64,000 nt of DNA, from the NCBI RefSeq assembly GCF_900105475.1, contig NZ_LT629777.1, forward strand, positions 186,001 to 250,000. Reading direction: 5' to 3'. Origin of the DNA: Pseudomonas asplenii. GTDB taxonomy: Bacteria; Pseudomonadota; Gammaproteobacteria; Pseudomonadales; Pseudomonadaceae. Within the stretch, counting starts at the first letter, position 1. Each line of letters begins with the position of its first letter. The translations under genes and the position numbers were made by a program. Shown here piece after piece: positions 1 through 9,053 of this stretch. The notes under the pieces were generated by a model, which did not search any database, was not told the DNA's origin, and worked only from the letters and a program-made list of their open reading frames with translations.

Positions 1-282
1 CGATGGCGGCGTCGGTACGCCCGGCTGCACCGAAAAGCACAGGCCATGGGCCTGGCCGGGACCGTGGTAGGGATCCTGGCCGAGGATCACCACTTTCACC
101 TGGTCCAGCGGCGTGGTGTTCAGCGCATTGAAGATCAAGGGACCGGGCGGATAGATCTGCTTGCCCGCCGCATGCTCCTGGCGCAGAAATTCCCGCAACT
201 CGTTCATGTAGGGTTTGTCGAACTCTTCACGCAGCGCGTGTTTCCAGCTCGGTTCGAGTTTGATGCGGTCGTCGTCGGTCAT
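1..282 (-). CDS. ung: Uracil-DNA glycosylase, 5' part only
   Basis: The first 94 codons of a gene that leaves the window at base 1. Ung removes uracil from DNA to start base-excision repair. The translation starts [14 protein letters not shown] and contains the Ung catalytic motif [14 protein letters not shown], with the general-base Asp in QDPYH, followed by CFSV, the usual order in family 1 enzymes. The start is the ATG at 282-280. The C-terminal half, including the HPSPLS loop, lies outside the window. Confidence 0.93.
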   Translation of the reverse strand, partial: MTDDDRIKLEPSWKHALREEFDKPYMNELREFLRQEHAAGKQIYPPGPLIFNALNTTPLDQVKVVILGQDPYHGPGQAHGLCFSVQPGVPTPPS

Positions 283-419
283 GGCCTGCAGGTGTCCGGA
301 AATAACAATGGGCGGACACTAGGGAAAGCCCACCGCGCTTGTCAATTGATCCGAGGCATTACCGGCAGTTTCCCACACAGGGATCATACTGAGCATTCAA
401 CCCGCAGTCAGAGGTCGCG

Positions 420-1532
420 ATGAACCTGCTTTTCGAAGAACTCATCAGCAGCGATGGCGCACGCATCGGCATCGCCAGCCTGAATGCCGAACATACCCTC
501 AATGCCCTGTCCCTGCCGATGATCACCGCCCTGCACGAACGACTCGATGCCTGGGCCAGAGACCCTCATATCGTCTGTGTGCTGTTGCGCGGCAATGGCG
601 CCAAGGCCTTCTGTGCCGGAGGCGAAGTGCGCAGCCTGGCCGAAGCCTGCCGCGCCCGGCCCGGGGAAGTACCGGCGTTGGCCGCGGACTTTTTCGCTGC
701 CGAATACCGTCTCGATCATGCCCTGCACACCTACCCCAAACCATTGATCTGCTGGGGGCATGGTTATGTGCTGGGCGGTGGGATGGGCCTGCTGCAAGGT
801 GCCAGTATCCGGATCGTCACGCCGGGCAGCCAGTTGGCGATGCCGGAAATCGGCATCGGCCTGTATCCGGATGTCGGTGCCAGTTGGTTCCTCTCGCGCC
901 TGCCCGGCAAGCTGGGGCTTTTCCTCGGCCTGACCGGTGCCCGGATGAACGCCCGCGATGCGGTCGACCTCGGCCTGGCCGACCGCATCCTGCACGACGC
1001 GCAGCAGGATGAACTGATCGACGGCCTGCTGCAGCTCAACTGGCAGGAACCCCCGGCGCTGCAACTCAACAGCCTGCTCAGGGCATTGGAACATCAGGCC
1101 CGCGAGCTGCGTCCGGCGGCGCAGTGGATGCCGCGTCGGGAGCGGATTGATGAACTGCTGGATGTCGCTGATGTGGCCTGTGCCTGGAAGGGGTTGGTGC
1201 AGCACACCGAGGATGCCGACAGCCTGCTGGCCCAGGCGGCAAAGAACCTGCGGGACGGCTGCCCGCTGACCGCTCACCTGGTCTGGGAACAGCTCGCCCG
1301 GGCGCGCTACCTGTCGCTGACCGAGGTGTTCCAGATGGAATACACGTTGAGCCTGAACTGCTGCCGTCACCCGGAATTCAGCGAGGGCGTGCGCGCCCGG
1401 TTGATCGACAAGGACCAGCAGCCGCGCTGGCACTGGCCGGATGTGACGAGCATGCCACGGGCGGTGGTCGAGGCACATTTCCACAAGGCCTGGGAAGGGC
1501 GCCATCCACTGGCGGACCTCTCCAATTACTGA
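420..1532 (+). CDS. Enoyl-CoA hydratase/isomerase family protein, 3-hydroxyisobutyryl-CoA hydrolase type
   Basis: A 370-residue crotonase-fold protein, the usual length for 3-hydroxyisobutyryl-CoA hydrolases and longer than simple enoyl-CoA hydratases (about 260). The oxyanion-hole region reads FCAGGEVRSL, and GGGMGLLQGA is followed at residues 141-153 by MPEIGIGLYPDVG, the Glu/Asp signature of the hydrolase (HIBCH) subgroup. The family hydrolyses 3-hydroxyisobutyryl-CoA in valine breakdown, but many bacterial members have untested substrates. It stands alone: ung diverges upstream and a convergent lipoprotein gene lies 40 bp downstream, so no valine-degradation operon supports the assignment. 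Confidence 0.82.
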   Translation: MNLLFEELISSDGARIGIASLNAEHTLNALSLPMITALHERLDAWARDPHIVCVLLRGNGAKAFCAGGEVRSLAEACRARPGEVPALAADFFAAEYRLDHALHTYPKPLICWGHGYVLGGGMGLLQGASIRIVTPGSQLAMPEIGIGLYPDVGASWFLSRLPGKLGLFLGLTGARMNARDAVDLGLADRILHDAQQDELIDGLLQLNWQEPPALQLNSLLRALEHQARELRPAAQWMPRRERIDELLDVADVACAWKGLVQHTEDADSLLAQAAKNLRDGCPLTAHLVWEQLARARYLSLTEVFQMEYTLSLNCCRHPEFSEGVRARLIDKDQQPRWHWPDVTSMPRAVVEAHFHKAWEGRHPLADLSNY

Positions 1533-1572
1533 GGGGGAGTGGCAGGTCTTGTGTCTCGCCACACTGTGTTGT

Positions 1573-1935
1573 CTAGTGGCCACGGCCTCCACCACGCCCG
1601 TCATGGCCACCGTTGTGACCATGACCGCCGTTGCCACCGTGCTCGCCCCAGCCTTGCCAGTTAGGCTGCCCCCAGCCCCGGTTCGGATAAGGGCGTGGCG
1701 GCGGAGCGTAATAGCGCGGCGCCGGCGCCGAGTAGTAACGCGGCTGCGGTGCGTAGTAACGAGGTTGCGGGGCGTAGTAGTAGTCGCGCCGGTAATAGGA
1801 ACCGCCGCCGTAATAGACCGGAGCCGGTGAGGTGTAGACGTCGGAACGGTAATAGCTCCCACCGCCCTCGTAATAAGGCGCACACGCGGAGAGAGTCAAA
1901 GCCAGGCTTGCCGTGAGAAGAAGTCGAAGGGACAT
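1573..1935 (-). CDS. Small Tyr/Arg/Pro-rich putative lipoprotein
   Basis: 120 residues. The N-terminus is a lipoprotein signal with lipobox LSAC, so Cys18 is the predicted acylated residue and the mature protein would be membrane-anchored. The mature part is low complexity: short units of the type RYYAPQP and RYYSAPAP repeat through the middle, and the tail is Gly/His-rich (GGNGGHGHNGGHDG). No enzymatic domain is visible. Small envelope proteins of this kind occur in pseudomonads without a known function. The His-rich tail could bind metal, but that is a guess. The gene is single and convergent with the crotonase gene. Confidence 0.75.
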   Translation of the reverse strand: MSLRLLLTASLALTLSACAPYYEGGGSYYRSDVYTSPAPVYYGGGSYYRRDYYYAPQPRYYAPQPRYYSAPAPRYYAPPPRPYPNRGWGQPNWQGWGEHGGNGGHGHNGGHDGRGGGRGH

Positions 1936-2101
1936 GGCGGCCTCCTGGACCGCGAAGATGCCAGGCCAGCGACGCTGGTTGGCAGATGCCGATGGGGATA
2001 TCGACGCCTACCTTTAAGACACTGAAACCCTCATGAAGTGCCGTTTACGCAATATTTTGAAACATGCATTCAACGGCACCCAAGGGATTCGCGCGACTGT
2101 C

Positions 2102-2941
2102 TCAGGGACGCGCGTTGAGCTGCTGTTGCAGGTTCTGGATCTGGCTCTGCAGGGTGTTGATATTGCGTGTGACCTGCCCTCGGAAAGCGTCGAACTCCGC
2201 CGTGCTGGCGCCCTGGCCGCCCGCCGCCTGGCGATTGTCCTGCTCGCTCTTGAGCACGATCATGTCCTGCTCCAGACGCTCCAGCGCTGCACTCGGATTG
2301 CCCTGCTTCTTCAAGGCGGCGATGTCGGCCGCATGGCTCTTGAGCTCGGCGTCGTATTTGGTGTTATCCGACTGGGCCGTCTTCAGTGCCGCCAGATCGC
2401 TGCTCAGGCTCTTGAGCTGCGCCTGCAACTGGCCGTTGGCGGTCTTCAGGTCAGCGGTCTGCTCGTTCATTTTCTGCAGGCGCTGATCCAGACCGGTCTG
2501 CTGCCCGGCGACGCCCTGCTGCTGACGATCCTGTTCCTGCAACTTGCCCTCCAGTTGCCGGATCTGCGACTTCAGGGCTTCGGTATCGCTGGTGCTGCTC
2601 GTTTCGCTCGACGCCACCTTGCCGGAGATCGCCTGCAGGCGCCCCGCCGCTTCCTCGCTGATACGCGCGAAGCTTTCCTGGGTGGCCACCAGTTGCTGCT
2701 CCATCAGCGAGATCTGCTGGAAGCTCCACCAGGCCAGCCCGGCAAAGGCAAAGAACAGCGCCCCCACCAGCGCCCACAATGGACCGGTACTCGGCCCCTT
2801 GACCTTGACCACCGGCGTGCTGCGCGAAGCAACCCGCGTGCGCTCACGCGCGGCGGGAGTGACCGGAAACTCGTCGTCATCCTCCACGTCGGCACGCAGG
2901 CTCGGTACATCATCGAAATCGTCGTTGGCATCGTTACGCAT
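2102..2941 (-). CDS. Membrane-anchored coiled-coil protein of unknown function
   Basis: 279 residues: an acidic cytoplasmic N-terminus (residues 1-25 rich in Asp/Glu), one transmembrane segment at about 54-73 (PLWALVGALFFAFAGLAWW), then about 200 residues of Gln/Leu/Lys-rich heptad sequence predicted to form a long coiled coil outside the inner membrane. There is no Walker motif, although homologues in Pseudomonas are sometimes labelled ATPase. The topology resembles divisome or envelope-spanning scaffold proteins, but that is inference only. The nearest gene on the same strand, the epimerase gene, is 114 bp upstream, so co-transcription is possible. Confidence 0.72.
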   Translation of the reverse strand: MRNDANDDFDDVPSLRADVEDDDEFPVTPAARERTRVASRSTPVVKVKGPSTGPLWALVGALFFAFAGLAWWSFQQISLMEQQLVATQESFARISEEAAGRLQAISGKVASSETSSTSDTEALKSQIRQLEGKLQEQDRQQQGVAGQQTGLDQRLQKMNEQTADLKTANGQLQAQLKSLSSDLAALKTAQSDNTKYDAELKSHAADIAALKKQGNPSAALERLEQDMIVLKSEQDNRQAAGGQGASTAEFDAFRGQVTRNINTLQSQIQNLQQQLNARP

Positions 2942-3055
2942 GAAAGAACCTTTACGAACCCGTTTAATGGCTAAATACGCGAGTATAAACCCGTTACCCG
3001 CCGCTCTGATCGACTCTGAACCGGGCGTTCGGTTCAGTGCTGGTCACCGAATGTT

Positions 3056-4054
3056 TCAGCGCGCAGCCGGCTCCTGAGCCTGCCACCAGTGGCAGAACTC
3101 ATCCAGCGCCGCCCACAGGCTGACCTTCGGCTCGTAACCCAGATAATGCCGTGCGCGACTGATGTCGAGGGTGAAATCCTTGTTCATGACCTGCATGCCG
3201 AGTCGCGACAGCGTCGGCTCCGGGCGTCCCGGCCATAACGCACACGCCGCTTCGTTGAGCGCCGCGACGCTGTAGGCAAGACCGTAGGAGCGGTAACGCG
3301 TCACCTGCGGGACCTGCATCTGGCGCATCACGTAGTTGACCACATCCCACAACGGCACCGGCGTGCCGTTACTGATGTTGTAGACCTTGCCCAACGCCGA
3401 GCCGCTGGCCTGCAGGCAGCTCAACAGCGCCTCGTTGAGGTTCTGCATGCTGGTGAAATCGACCTTGTTCAAGCCATTGCCGACGATCGCCAGACGGCCC
3501 TTGCGCTGCATTTTCAACAGCCGCGGGAAGATGCTCATGTCGCCGGCCCCGGTGACGAAACGCGGACGCAGGGCCAACACCTCCAGGCCGAACTCCTGAG
3601 CGCCGAAGACCTTCTGTTCGGCGAGGAACTTGGTCGCCGCGTAGGGATGCCGGAAGCGCTTGGGCAGTTGTTCCTCGGTCAACCCCAGATGCGAGCGGCC
3701 GTCGAAATACACCGAAGGCGAGGACAAGTGGACCAGGCGCCGCACCTGCTCCTTGAGACACGCCTCGACCACGTTTTCGGTGACCAGCACATTGCCCTGG
3801 TGAAATGCCTGGTAGCGCCCCCACAAGCCGACAGCGCCGGCGCAGTGCACCACGGCCTCGACATCGCGGCACAACTCGCGCACCAGTTGCGGGTCGCCAA
3901 GGTCGCCCTGGATGAACTCGGCACCGCGGCGCACCAGATGCTCGACGCCCTCGGCCCGGCGGCCATTGACACGCACCTCATAGCCCTGCTCGAGGGCGCA
4001 ACGCGCAAAGCGTCCACCAATAAAGCCGCTCGCGCCGGTGACCAGAATTTTCAT
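3056..4054 (-). CDS. NAD(P)-dependent epimerase/dehydratase (extended SDR family)
   Basis: 332 residues with the extended short-chain dehydrogenase layout: Rossmann motif TGASGFIGG at residues 6-14, an NAD-contact segment VVHCAGAVG near 68-76, and the catalytic pair Tyr138 and Lys142 in YAATK, preceded by an HLSSPSVYF strand carrying the catalytic Ser. The C-terminal half carries no recognisable substrate signature. It resembles the 3-beta-hydroxysteroid dehydrogenase/isomerase-like branch of the family, so a sterol-, sugar- or quinone-like substrate cannot be told apart from sequence. Its nearest neighbours (coiled-coil protein, argP) do not suggest a pathway. Confidence 0.82.
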   Translation of the reverse strand: MKILVTGASGFIGGRFARCALEQGYEVRVNGRRAEGVEHLVRRGAEFIQGDLGDPQLVRELCRDVEAVVHCAGAVGLWGRYQAFHQGNVLVTENVVEACLKEQVRRLVHLSSPSVYFDGRSHLGLTEEQLPKRFRHPYAATKFLAEQKVFGAQEFGLEVLALRPRFVTGAGDMSIFPRLLKMQRKGRLAIVGNGLNKVDFTSMQNLNEALLSCLQASGSALGKVYNISNGTPVPLWDVVNYVMRQMQVPQVTRYRSYGLAYSVAALNEAACALWPGRPEPTLSRLGMQVMNKDFTLDISRARHYLGYEPKVSLWAALDEFCHWWQAQEPAAR

Positions 4055-4105
4055 GTCGTCTCCAAATACCTTGATTCGTGTTGCCTGCTACTTAAACGCT
4101 GCCGC

Positions 4106-4999
4106 TCACAGCAAAGGCACCAGCCAGTGGGCCGCCGAACGCGCGAGGTGTTCGGTCAGGTGGCCGAGCAACTGGCCACCGTTGCGCCAATGATGCCAGT
4201 ACAACGGCACATCGACCGGCCTATCTGGAATCAACTCCACCAATCGCCCCTGTGCCAATAGCTCCTGGACCTGCAATTCGGGTACCAGGCCCCAACCGAG
4301 GCCGGCTTCGCTCATCCGCAGGAAACCTTCGGCCGACGGACACAGATGGTGCTCGAAACCACCCTCCACGCCCAACGCGGCGAGGTAACGATGCTGCAGC
4401 AGATCGTCCGGGCCGAACACCAGCGCCGGCGCCCGCGCCAGCGAATGCACATCGACCCCGCCGGGGAAATGCCGGGCCACATACGCCGGGGTGGCCAGCG
4501 CCCGGTATCGCATGGCGCCCAGAGGCAGGCTGCGCGCACCGGCGACCGGACGCTCGCTGGCACAGACACAGGCCGCCACTTCGCCTGCACGCATGCGTTT
4601 GAGGCCCACGGTCTGATCCTCCACCACCAGATCCAGCAAGAGATGGTTGGCCACACAGAAGTCCCCCACCGCCTGTGCCCACCAGGTCGCCAGGCTGTCG
4701 GCGTTGATGGCGATGCGCAGACGCTCCGGCTGGCCCTCCTCGTCCAGCGCCGGGACCTGGCTCTGCAGGTCGCGTTCGAGCAGCCGCACCTGCTGCACGT
4801 GGTTGAGCAGACGCCGACCGATCTCGGTCGGGCTCGGCGGCGTGGCCCGCACCAACACCGGCTGGCCGACCCGCGCCTCGAGCAGTTTGATCCGCTGGGA
4901 AACAGCCGACTGGGACAATCCCAGTACCTGCGCAGCACGATCGAACCCCGCCTGTTCGACCACGGCGGCCAGGGCGGAAAGCAACTTGTAGTCGAACAT
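4106..4999 (-). CDS. argP: LysR-family regulator ArgP (IciA)
   Basis: 297 residues from the ATG at 4999. A longer in-frame extension to 5110 exists, but it runs across the divergent promoter region and lacks family similarity. The start MFDYKLLSALAAVVEQ and the helix-turn-helix AAQVLGLSQSAVSQRIKLLE are typical of ArgP, a LysR regulator that responds to lysine and arginine and activates amino-acid export and other genes. A LysE-type exporter gene diverges 118 bp away, the argP-argO arrangement, so control of that exporter is the expected role. The effector domain is full length. Confidence 0.88.
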   Translation of the reverse strand: MFDYKLLSALAAVVEQAGFDRAAQVLGLSQSAVSQRIKLLEARVGQPVLVRATPPSPTEIGRRLLNHVQQVRLLERDLQSQVPALDEEGQPERLRIAINADSLATWWAQAVGDFCVANHLLLDLVVEDQTVGLKRMRAGEVAACVCASERPVAGARSLPLGAMRYRALATPAYVARHFPGGVDVHSLARAPALVFGPDDLLQHRYLAALGVEGGFEHHLCPSAEGFLRMSEAGLGWGLVPELQVQELLAQGRLVELIPDRPVDVPLYWHHWRNGGQLLGHLTEHLARSAAHWLVPLL

Positions 5000-5117
5000 C
5001 AGTTTTCCTAATGAGCGATCATCAATATTTGTTTTTCTTATACAGGATCGCGGCGGAGAATGCCCGCCAGAACGGTTGAACGACCCAAACTCTTGAACGA
5101 TAAGGAACACCCTGGTT

Positions 5118-5720
5118 ATGTGGCAAAGTTATGTGAATGGCCTGTTGGTGGCGGCCGGACTGATCATGGCGATCGGCACGCAAAACGCCTTTGTCCTGGC
5201 CCAGAGCCTGCGCCGTGAACATCATCTGCCGGTCGCCGCGCTGTGCGTCGCCTGCGATGCGATCCTGGTCGCGGCCGGTGTGTTCGGCCTGGCCACCGTG
5301 CTGGCCCACAGCCCGACATTGTTGGCCATCGCCCGCTGGGGCGGCGCCGCTTTCCTGATCTGGTACGGCAGCCAGGCACTGCGCCGCGCCTGCTCGCGGC
5401 AAAGCCTGCAGCAGGGCGAGGGCCAGACCACCCGCTCGTTGCGGGCGGTACTGCTCAGCGCCCTGGCGGTGACGCTGCTCAACCCCCACGTCTATCTCGA
5501 CACCGTGCTGCTGATCGGCTCACTCGGCGCCCAACAGACCGAGCCGGGCGCCTATGTGATCGGCGCCGCCAGTGCCTCTTTGCTGTGGTTTTTCACCCTG
5601 GCCCTGGGTGCCGCGTGGCTGGCGCCCTGGCTGGCGCGACCGGCGACCTGGCGTGTGCTCGACCTGCTGGTGGCGGCGATGATGTTCGGCGTGGCGGCGC
5701 AACTGATCGCTGCCGGTTAA
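5118..5720 (+). CDS. LysE/ArgO-family basic amino acid exporter
   Basis: 200 residues, very hydrophobic, with about six membrane segments. The N-terminus ([25 protein letters not shown]) has the LysE signature GxQNAFVL, and [15 protein letters not shown] is the conserved Asn-Pro-His-Val-Tyr-Leu-Asp loop of the ArgO/LysE branch. The family exports arginine or lysine across the inner membrane to prevent overload. The divergent gene encodes ArgP, the usual activator. AAGGAAC shortly upstream of the ATG serves as the ribosome-binding site. Whether lysine or arginine is the main substrate cannot be decided here. Confidence 0.86.
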   Translation: MWQSYVNGLLVAAGLIMAIGTQNAFVLAQSLRREHHLPVAALCVACDAILVAAGVFGLATVLAHSPTLLAIARWGGAAFLIWYGSQALRRACSRQSLQQGEGQTTRSLRAVLLSALAVTLLNPHVYLDTVLLIGSLGAQQTEPGAYVIGAASASLLWFFTLALGAAWLAPWLARPATWRVLDLLVAAMMFGVAAQLIAAG

Positions 5721-5895
5721 GGGGACAAAAGGCTCTGGAACCTTTATTCCACACAGTTGTTGCGTGGTTAAGCCGCCACCCCGGTGCTATGATCGAAAGC
5801 CTGTGCCGCAAGGAGTACAAACTCCACGGCGCATTGTCGGGCCGCCCGTGATCGGCCTTGCGCTCACCGCAACTGACCTGATTAGGAGAACAATC

Positions 5896-6492
5896 ATGGC
5901 TTTCGAACTGCCGCCGCTGCCCTACGCACACGATGCCCTGCAGCCGCACATCTCCAAGGAAACTCTGGAGTTTCACCACGACAAGCACCACAACACCTAT
6001 GTCGTGAACCTGAACAACCTGGTGCCAGGCACCGAGTTCGAAGGCAAGACTCTGGAAGAAATCGTCAAGACTTCGTCGGGTGGCATCTTCAACAACGCCG
6101 CTCAAGTATGGAACCACACTTTCTACTGGAACTGCCTGGCGCCAAACGCTGGTGGTCAACCTACCGGTGCCCTGGCTGAAGCGATCAACGCCGCCTTCGG
6201 TTCGTTCGACAAGTTCAAGGAAGAGTTCACCAAGACTTCCGTCGGCACCTTCGGTTCCGGCTGGGGCTGGCTGGTTAAAAAGGCTGACGGTTCCCTGGCC
6301 CTGGCCAGCACCATCGGCGCCGGCAACCCGCTGACCAGCGGTGATACCCCGCTGCTGACCTGCGACGTCTGGGAACACGCCTACTACATCGACTACCGCA
6401 ACGTGCGTCCTAAGTATGTCGAGGCGTTCTGGAACCTGGTGAACTGGAAGTTCGTCGCCGAGCAGTTCGAAGGCAAAACCTTTACCGCTTGA
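5896..6492 (+). CDS. sodB: Superoxide dismutase, iron type
   Basis: 198 residues from the ATG at 5896, preceded by TTAGGAGAACAATC with a strong Shine-Dalgarno. An upstream in-frame ATG at 5764 is ignored because the intervening translation is not SodB-like. The enzyme converts superoxide to oxygen and peroxide in the cytoplasm. Metal ligands are His27 (EFHHDKHH), His74 (VWNHTFYW) and the Asp/His pair in [12 protein letters not shown]. The context around the second ligand ([14 protein letters not shown]) is the iron-type form. A -10-like TATGAT lies at 5788-5793. A terminator follows the stop codon. bifA and the ArgP/LysE genes flank it, as in P. aeruginosa. Confidence 0.96.
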   Translation: MAFELPPLPYAHDALQPHISKETLEFHHDKHHNTYVVNLNNLVPGTEFEGKTLEEIVKTSSGGIFNNAAQVWNHTFYWNCLAPNAGGQPTGALAEAINAAFGSFDKFKEEFTKTSVGTFGSGWGWLVKKADGSLALASTIGAGNPLTSGDTPLLTCDVWEHAYYIDYRNVRPKYVEAFWNLVNWKFVAEQFEGKTFTA

Positions 6493-6512
6493 GACTGAAG
6501 CTCGCCTTCAAG

Positions 6513-6537
6513 AAACCCGGCCCTGCCGGGTTTTTTT
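6513..6537 (+). terminator. Rho-independent terminator of sodB
   Basis: A 9-bp perfect stem, AAACCCGGC and GCCGGGTTT with a 3-nt loop, runs directly into a run of T residues 21 bases after the sodB stop codon. Confidence 0.93.
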
Positions 6538-6836
6538 ATGCCCACGCGGCAGTCGTTGACGGCGCCTGCCCGCGAAAGTCCCTTGCCTGGATGTTGTTTA
6601 TCGTTTAAACGCTCCAGCCGACTGCCGCCAAGTCAGCTAAATTGAAAGATGAACCCTCAAGTTCAGCAAGCGCGCTACCGACACAGTGCCTAGGGTCCGA
6701 AAAGGCACAAATGTGGCATTTTGGCCAAGCGTAGACACCGATCATCCCCCGCCGCATTGTCCCTTTGACTGCCGGGGCCGGATTGCCAATACTCATGGCT
6801 ACTTGATGCTACCCGCACGGAACAAGGAATAGCCCT
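6538..6836. other. Intergenic region between sodB and bifA
   Basis: About 300 bases with no credible gene. It should carry the bifA promoter and 5' leader. A fragment TGCCCGCGAAAG near 6567-6578 resembles a decayed REP end. A sequence at 6657-6684 resembles a FliA (sigma-28) promoter with TCAAGTTC and ACCGACAC boxes, but the spacer is one base longer than usual. No tRNA or small-RNA signature was seen. Confidence 0.6.
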
Positions 6837-8891
6837 TTGAAGCTGGAACTCAAGAACAGCTTGTCGGTGAAGTTGCTCCGGGTCGTGCTGCTGTCGGCGT
6901 TGATTGTCGGCATGCTGCTGAGCTGTGCGCAAATCGTGTTCGATGCCTACAAGACCCGCGAGGCCGTGGCCAACGACGCCCAGCGGATCCTCGACATGTT
7001 CCGTGATCCCTCGACTCAAGCCGTCTACAGCCTCGACCGGGAAATGGGCATGCAAGTAATCGAAGGCCTGTTCCGGGACAAATCCGTGCGGATGGCGTCC
7101 ATCGGCCATCCGAATGAAACCATGCTCGCAGAAAAATCCCGTGAGCTACAGACCTCCTCCAGCCGTTGGCTCACCGACCTGATCCTCGGCCAGGAACGTA
7201 CCTTCACCACTCAACTGGTGGGCCGCGGCCCCTACAGCGAGTATTACGGCGACCTGAGCATCACCCTCGACACCGCAACCTATGGCCAGAGCTTTCTCTT
7301 CAGTTCAGTGATCATCTTCATCTCCGGCATGCTGCGGGCGTTGCTCATGGCACTGGTGCTGTACCTGGTCTACCACTGGCTGCTGACCAAGCCGCTGTCG
7401 CGGATCATCGATCACCTGACCAACATCAATCCCGATCGCCCCGCCGCCAACCAGTTGCCCCTGCTCAAGGGCCACGAGACCAACGAACTGGGTACCTGGA
7501 TCAACACCGCCAACCAGTTGCTGGCCTCGATCGAACGCAATACCCATCTGCGCCACGAAGCGGAAAACAGCCTGCTGCGCATGTCCCAGTACGACTTCCT
7601 CACCGGTCTGCCAAACCGTCTGCAACTGCAGCAACAACTGGACAAGATCCTCATCGACGCCGGACGCCTGCAACGTCGGGTTGCGGTACTGGTGGTCGGC
7701 CTCGATGACTTCAAGGGCATCAACGAACAGTTCAGTTACCAGGCGGGCGACCAGTTGCTGCTCGCCCTCGCCGACCGCCTGCGCGCCCACAGTGGACGCC
7801 TCGGAGCCCTGGCACGGCTGGGTGGTGACCAGTTCGCGCTGGTCCAGGCCGACATCGAACAGCCCTACGAAGCCGCCGAATTGGCGCAAAGCATCCTCGA
7901 TGACCTGGAAGCACCGTTCGCCCTCGACCACCAGGAAATCCGCCTGCGGGCCACCATCGGCATCACGCTGTTCCCGGAAGATGGCGACAGCACCGAGAAG
8001 CTGCTGCAGAAAGCCGAGCAGACCATGACCCTGGCCAAGACGCGCTCGCGCAATCGCTACCAGTTCTACATCGCCAGCGTCGACAGCGAAATGCGCCGCC
8101 GGCGCGAGCTGGAAAAGGACCTGCGCGAAGCCCTCAATCGCAACCAGTTCTATCTGGTCTACCAGCCGCAGATCAGCTACCGCGATCATCGCGTAGTCGG
8201 CGTCGAGGCGCTGATTCGCTGGCAACATCCGGAGCATGGGCTGGTACCACCTGATCTGTTCATTCCATTGGCTGAACAGAACGGCACGATCATCGCCATC
8301 GGCGAATGGGTACTGGACCAGGCCTGCCGGCAACTGCGCGAATGGCATGACCTGGGTTTCAGCGAGCTGCGCATGGCGGTCAACCTGTCCACCGTGCAGT
8401 TGCACCACGCCGAGCTGCCAAGGGTGGTCAACAATCTGCTGCAGATGTACCGCCTGCCGCCGCGCAGCCTGGAACTGGAAGTCACCGAAACCGGCCTGAT
8501 GGAAGACATCAGCACCGCCGCCCAGCATCTGCTGAGCCTGCGCCGCTCCGGCGCACTGATTGCCATCGACGACTTCGGCACCGGTTATTCGTCGCTGAGC
8601 TATCTCAAGAGTCTGCCGCTGGACAAGATCAAGATCGACAAGAGCTTCGTCCAGGACCTGCTGGATGACGACGACGATGCGACCATCGTCCGAGCGATCA
8701 TCCAGCTGGGCAAGAGCCTGGGCATGCAGGTGATCGCCGAGGGCGTGGAGACCGTCGAGCAGGAGGCCTATATCATTTCCGAAGGCTGTCATGAAGGCCA
8801 AGGCTATTACTACAGCAAGCCACTCCCGGCGCGGGAGCTGGGCGCCTATCTCAAACAGGCCCAACGCAACAACGCGCTCCTCCTTCAGTAA
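6837..8891 (+). CDS. bifA: Cyclic di-GMP phosphodiesterase BifA (GGDEF-EAL)
   Basis: 684 residues starting at a TTG codon, with AAGGAAT just upstream as ribosome-binding site. Order: membrane segment (about 13-33), a short extracytoplasmic sensor region, second membrane segment (about 152-176), HAMP-like linker, GGDEF domain and EAL domain. The diguanylate cyclase site is degenerate, GGDQF at 329-333, whereas the phosphodiesterase motif EAL at 457-459 and the downstream IDDFGTGYSSL and KIDKSFV motifs are intact. This combination is the hallmark of BifA, which lowers c-di-GMP and promotes swarming and biofilm dispersal. The sodB neighbour matches the P. aeruginosa order. Confidence 0.92.
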   Translation: MKLELKNSLSVKLLRVVLLSALIVGMLLSCAQIVFDAYKTREAVANDAQRILDMFRDPSTQAVYSLDREMGMQVIEGLFRDKSVRMASIGHPNETMLAEKSRELQTSSSRWLTDLILGQERTFTTQLVGRGPYSEYYGDLSITLDTATYGQSFLFSSVIIFISGMLRALLMALVLYLVYHWLLTKPLSRIIDHLTNINPDRPAANQLPLLKGHETNELGTWINTANQLLASIERNTHLRHEAENSLLRMSQYDFLTGLPNRLQLQQQLDKILIDAGRLQRRVAVLVVGLDDFKGINEQFSYQAGDQLLLALADRLRAHSGRLGALARLGGDQFALVQADIEQPYEAAELAQSILDDLEAPFALDHQEIRLRATIGITLFPEDGDSTEKLLQKAEQTMTLAKTRSRNRYQFYIASVDSEMRRRRELEKDLREALNRNQFYLVYQPQISYRDHRVVGVEALIRWQHPEHGLVPPDLFIPLAEQNGTIIAIGEWVLDQACRQLREWHDLGFSELRMAVNLSTVQLHHAELPRVVNNLLQMYRLPPRSLELEVTETGLMEDISTAAQHLLSLRRSGALIAIDDFGTGYSSLSYLKSLPLDKIKIDKSFVQDLLDDDDDATIVRAIIQLGKSLGMQVIAEGVETVEQEAYIISEGCHEGQGYYYSKPLPARELGAYLKQAQRNNALLLQ

Positions 8892-8971
8892 CTGCCGCCC
8901 CATGCATATATCAAACCGTAATCAATCAATAGATTATTAGTAAATATTTCCACCACTAATCCTTTACACAA

Positions 8972-8990
8972 AATGCAAATCTTTCGCATT
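8972..8990. promoter_or_regulatory. Candidate Fur box upstream of the imelysin locus
   Basis: The 19-mer AATGCAAATCTTTCGCATT is an inverted repeat (AATGC...GCATT) and matches 14 of 18 defined positions of the Pseudomonas-type Fur consensus AATGAGAATnATTCTCATT. It lies 63 bp upstream of the first imelysin start codon, in an AT-rich stretch suited to a promoter. It would make the four-gene locus iron-repressed. No binding data are available here. Confidence 0.62.
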
Positions 8991-9053
8991 ATGTGCCGGT
9001 TTTGCGTGTCCCCACGCGCACTTGCCCAACCTCTCGAAGCAGGATACTCCGCC

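Noticed and set aside
4106..5110. Long ArgP start at 5110
   Set aside because: The extra 37 codons cross the promoter shared with the exporter gene and are unlike the LysR N-terminus; MFDYKLL at 4999 is used.
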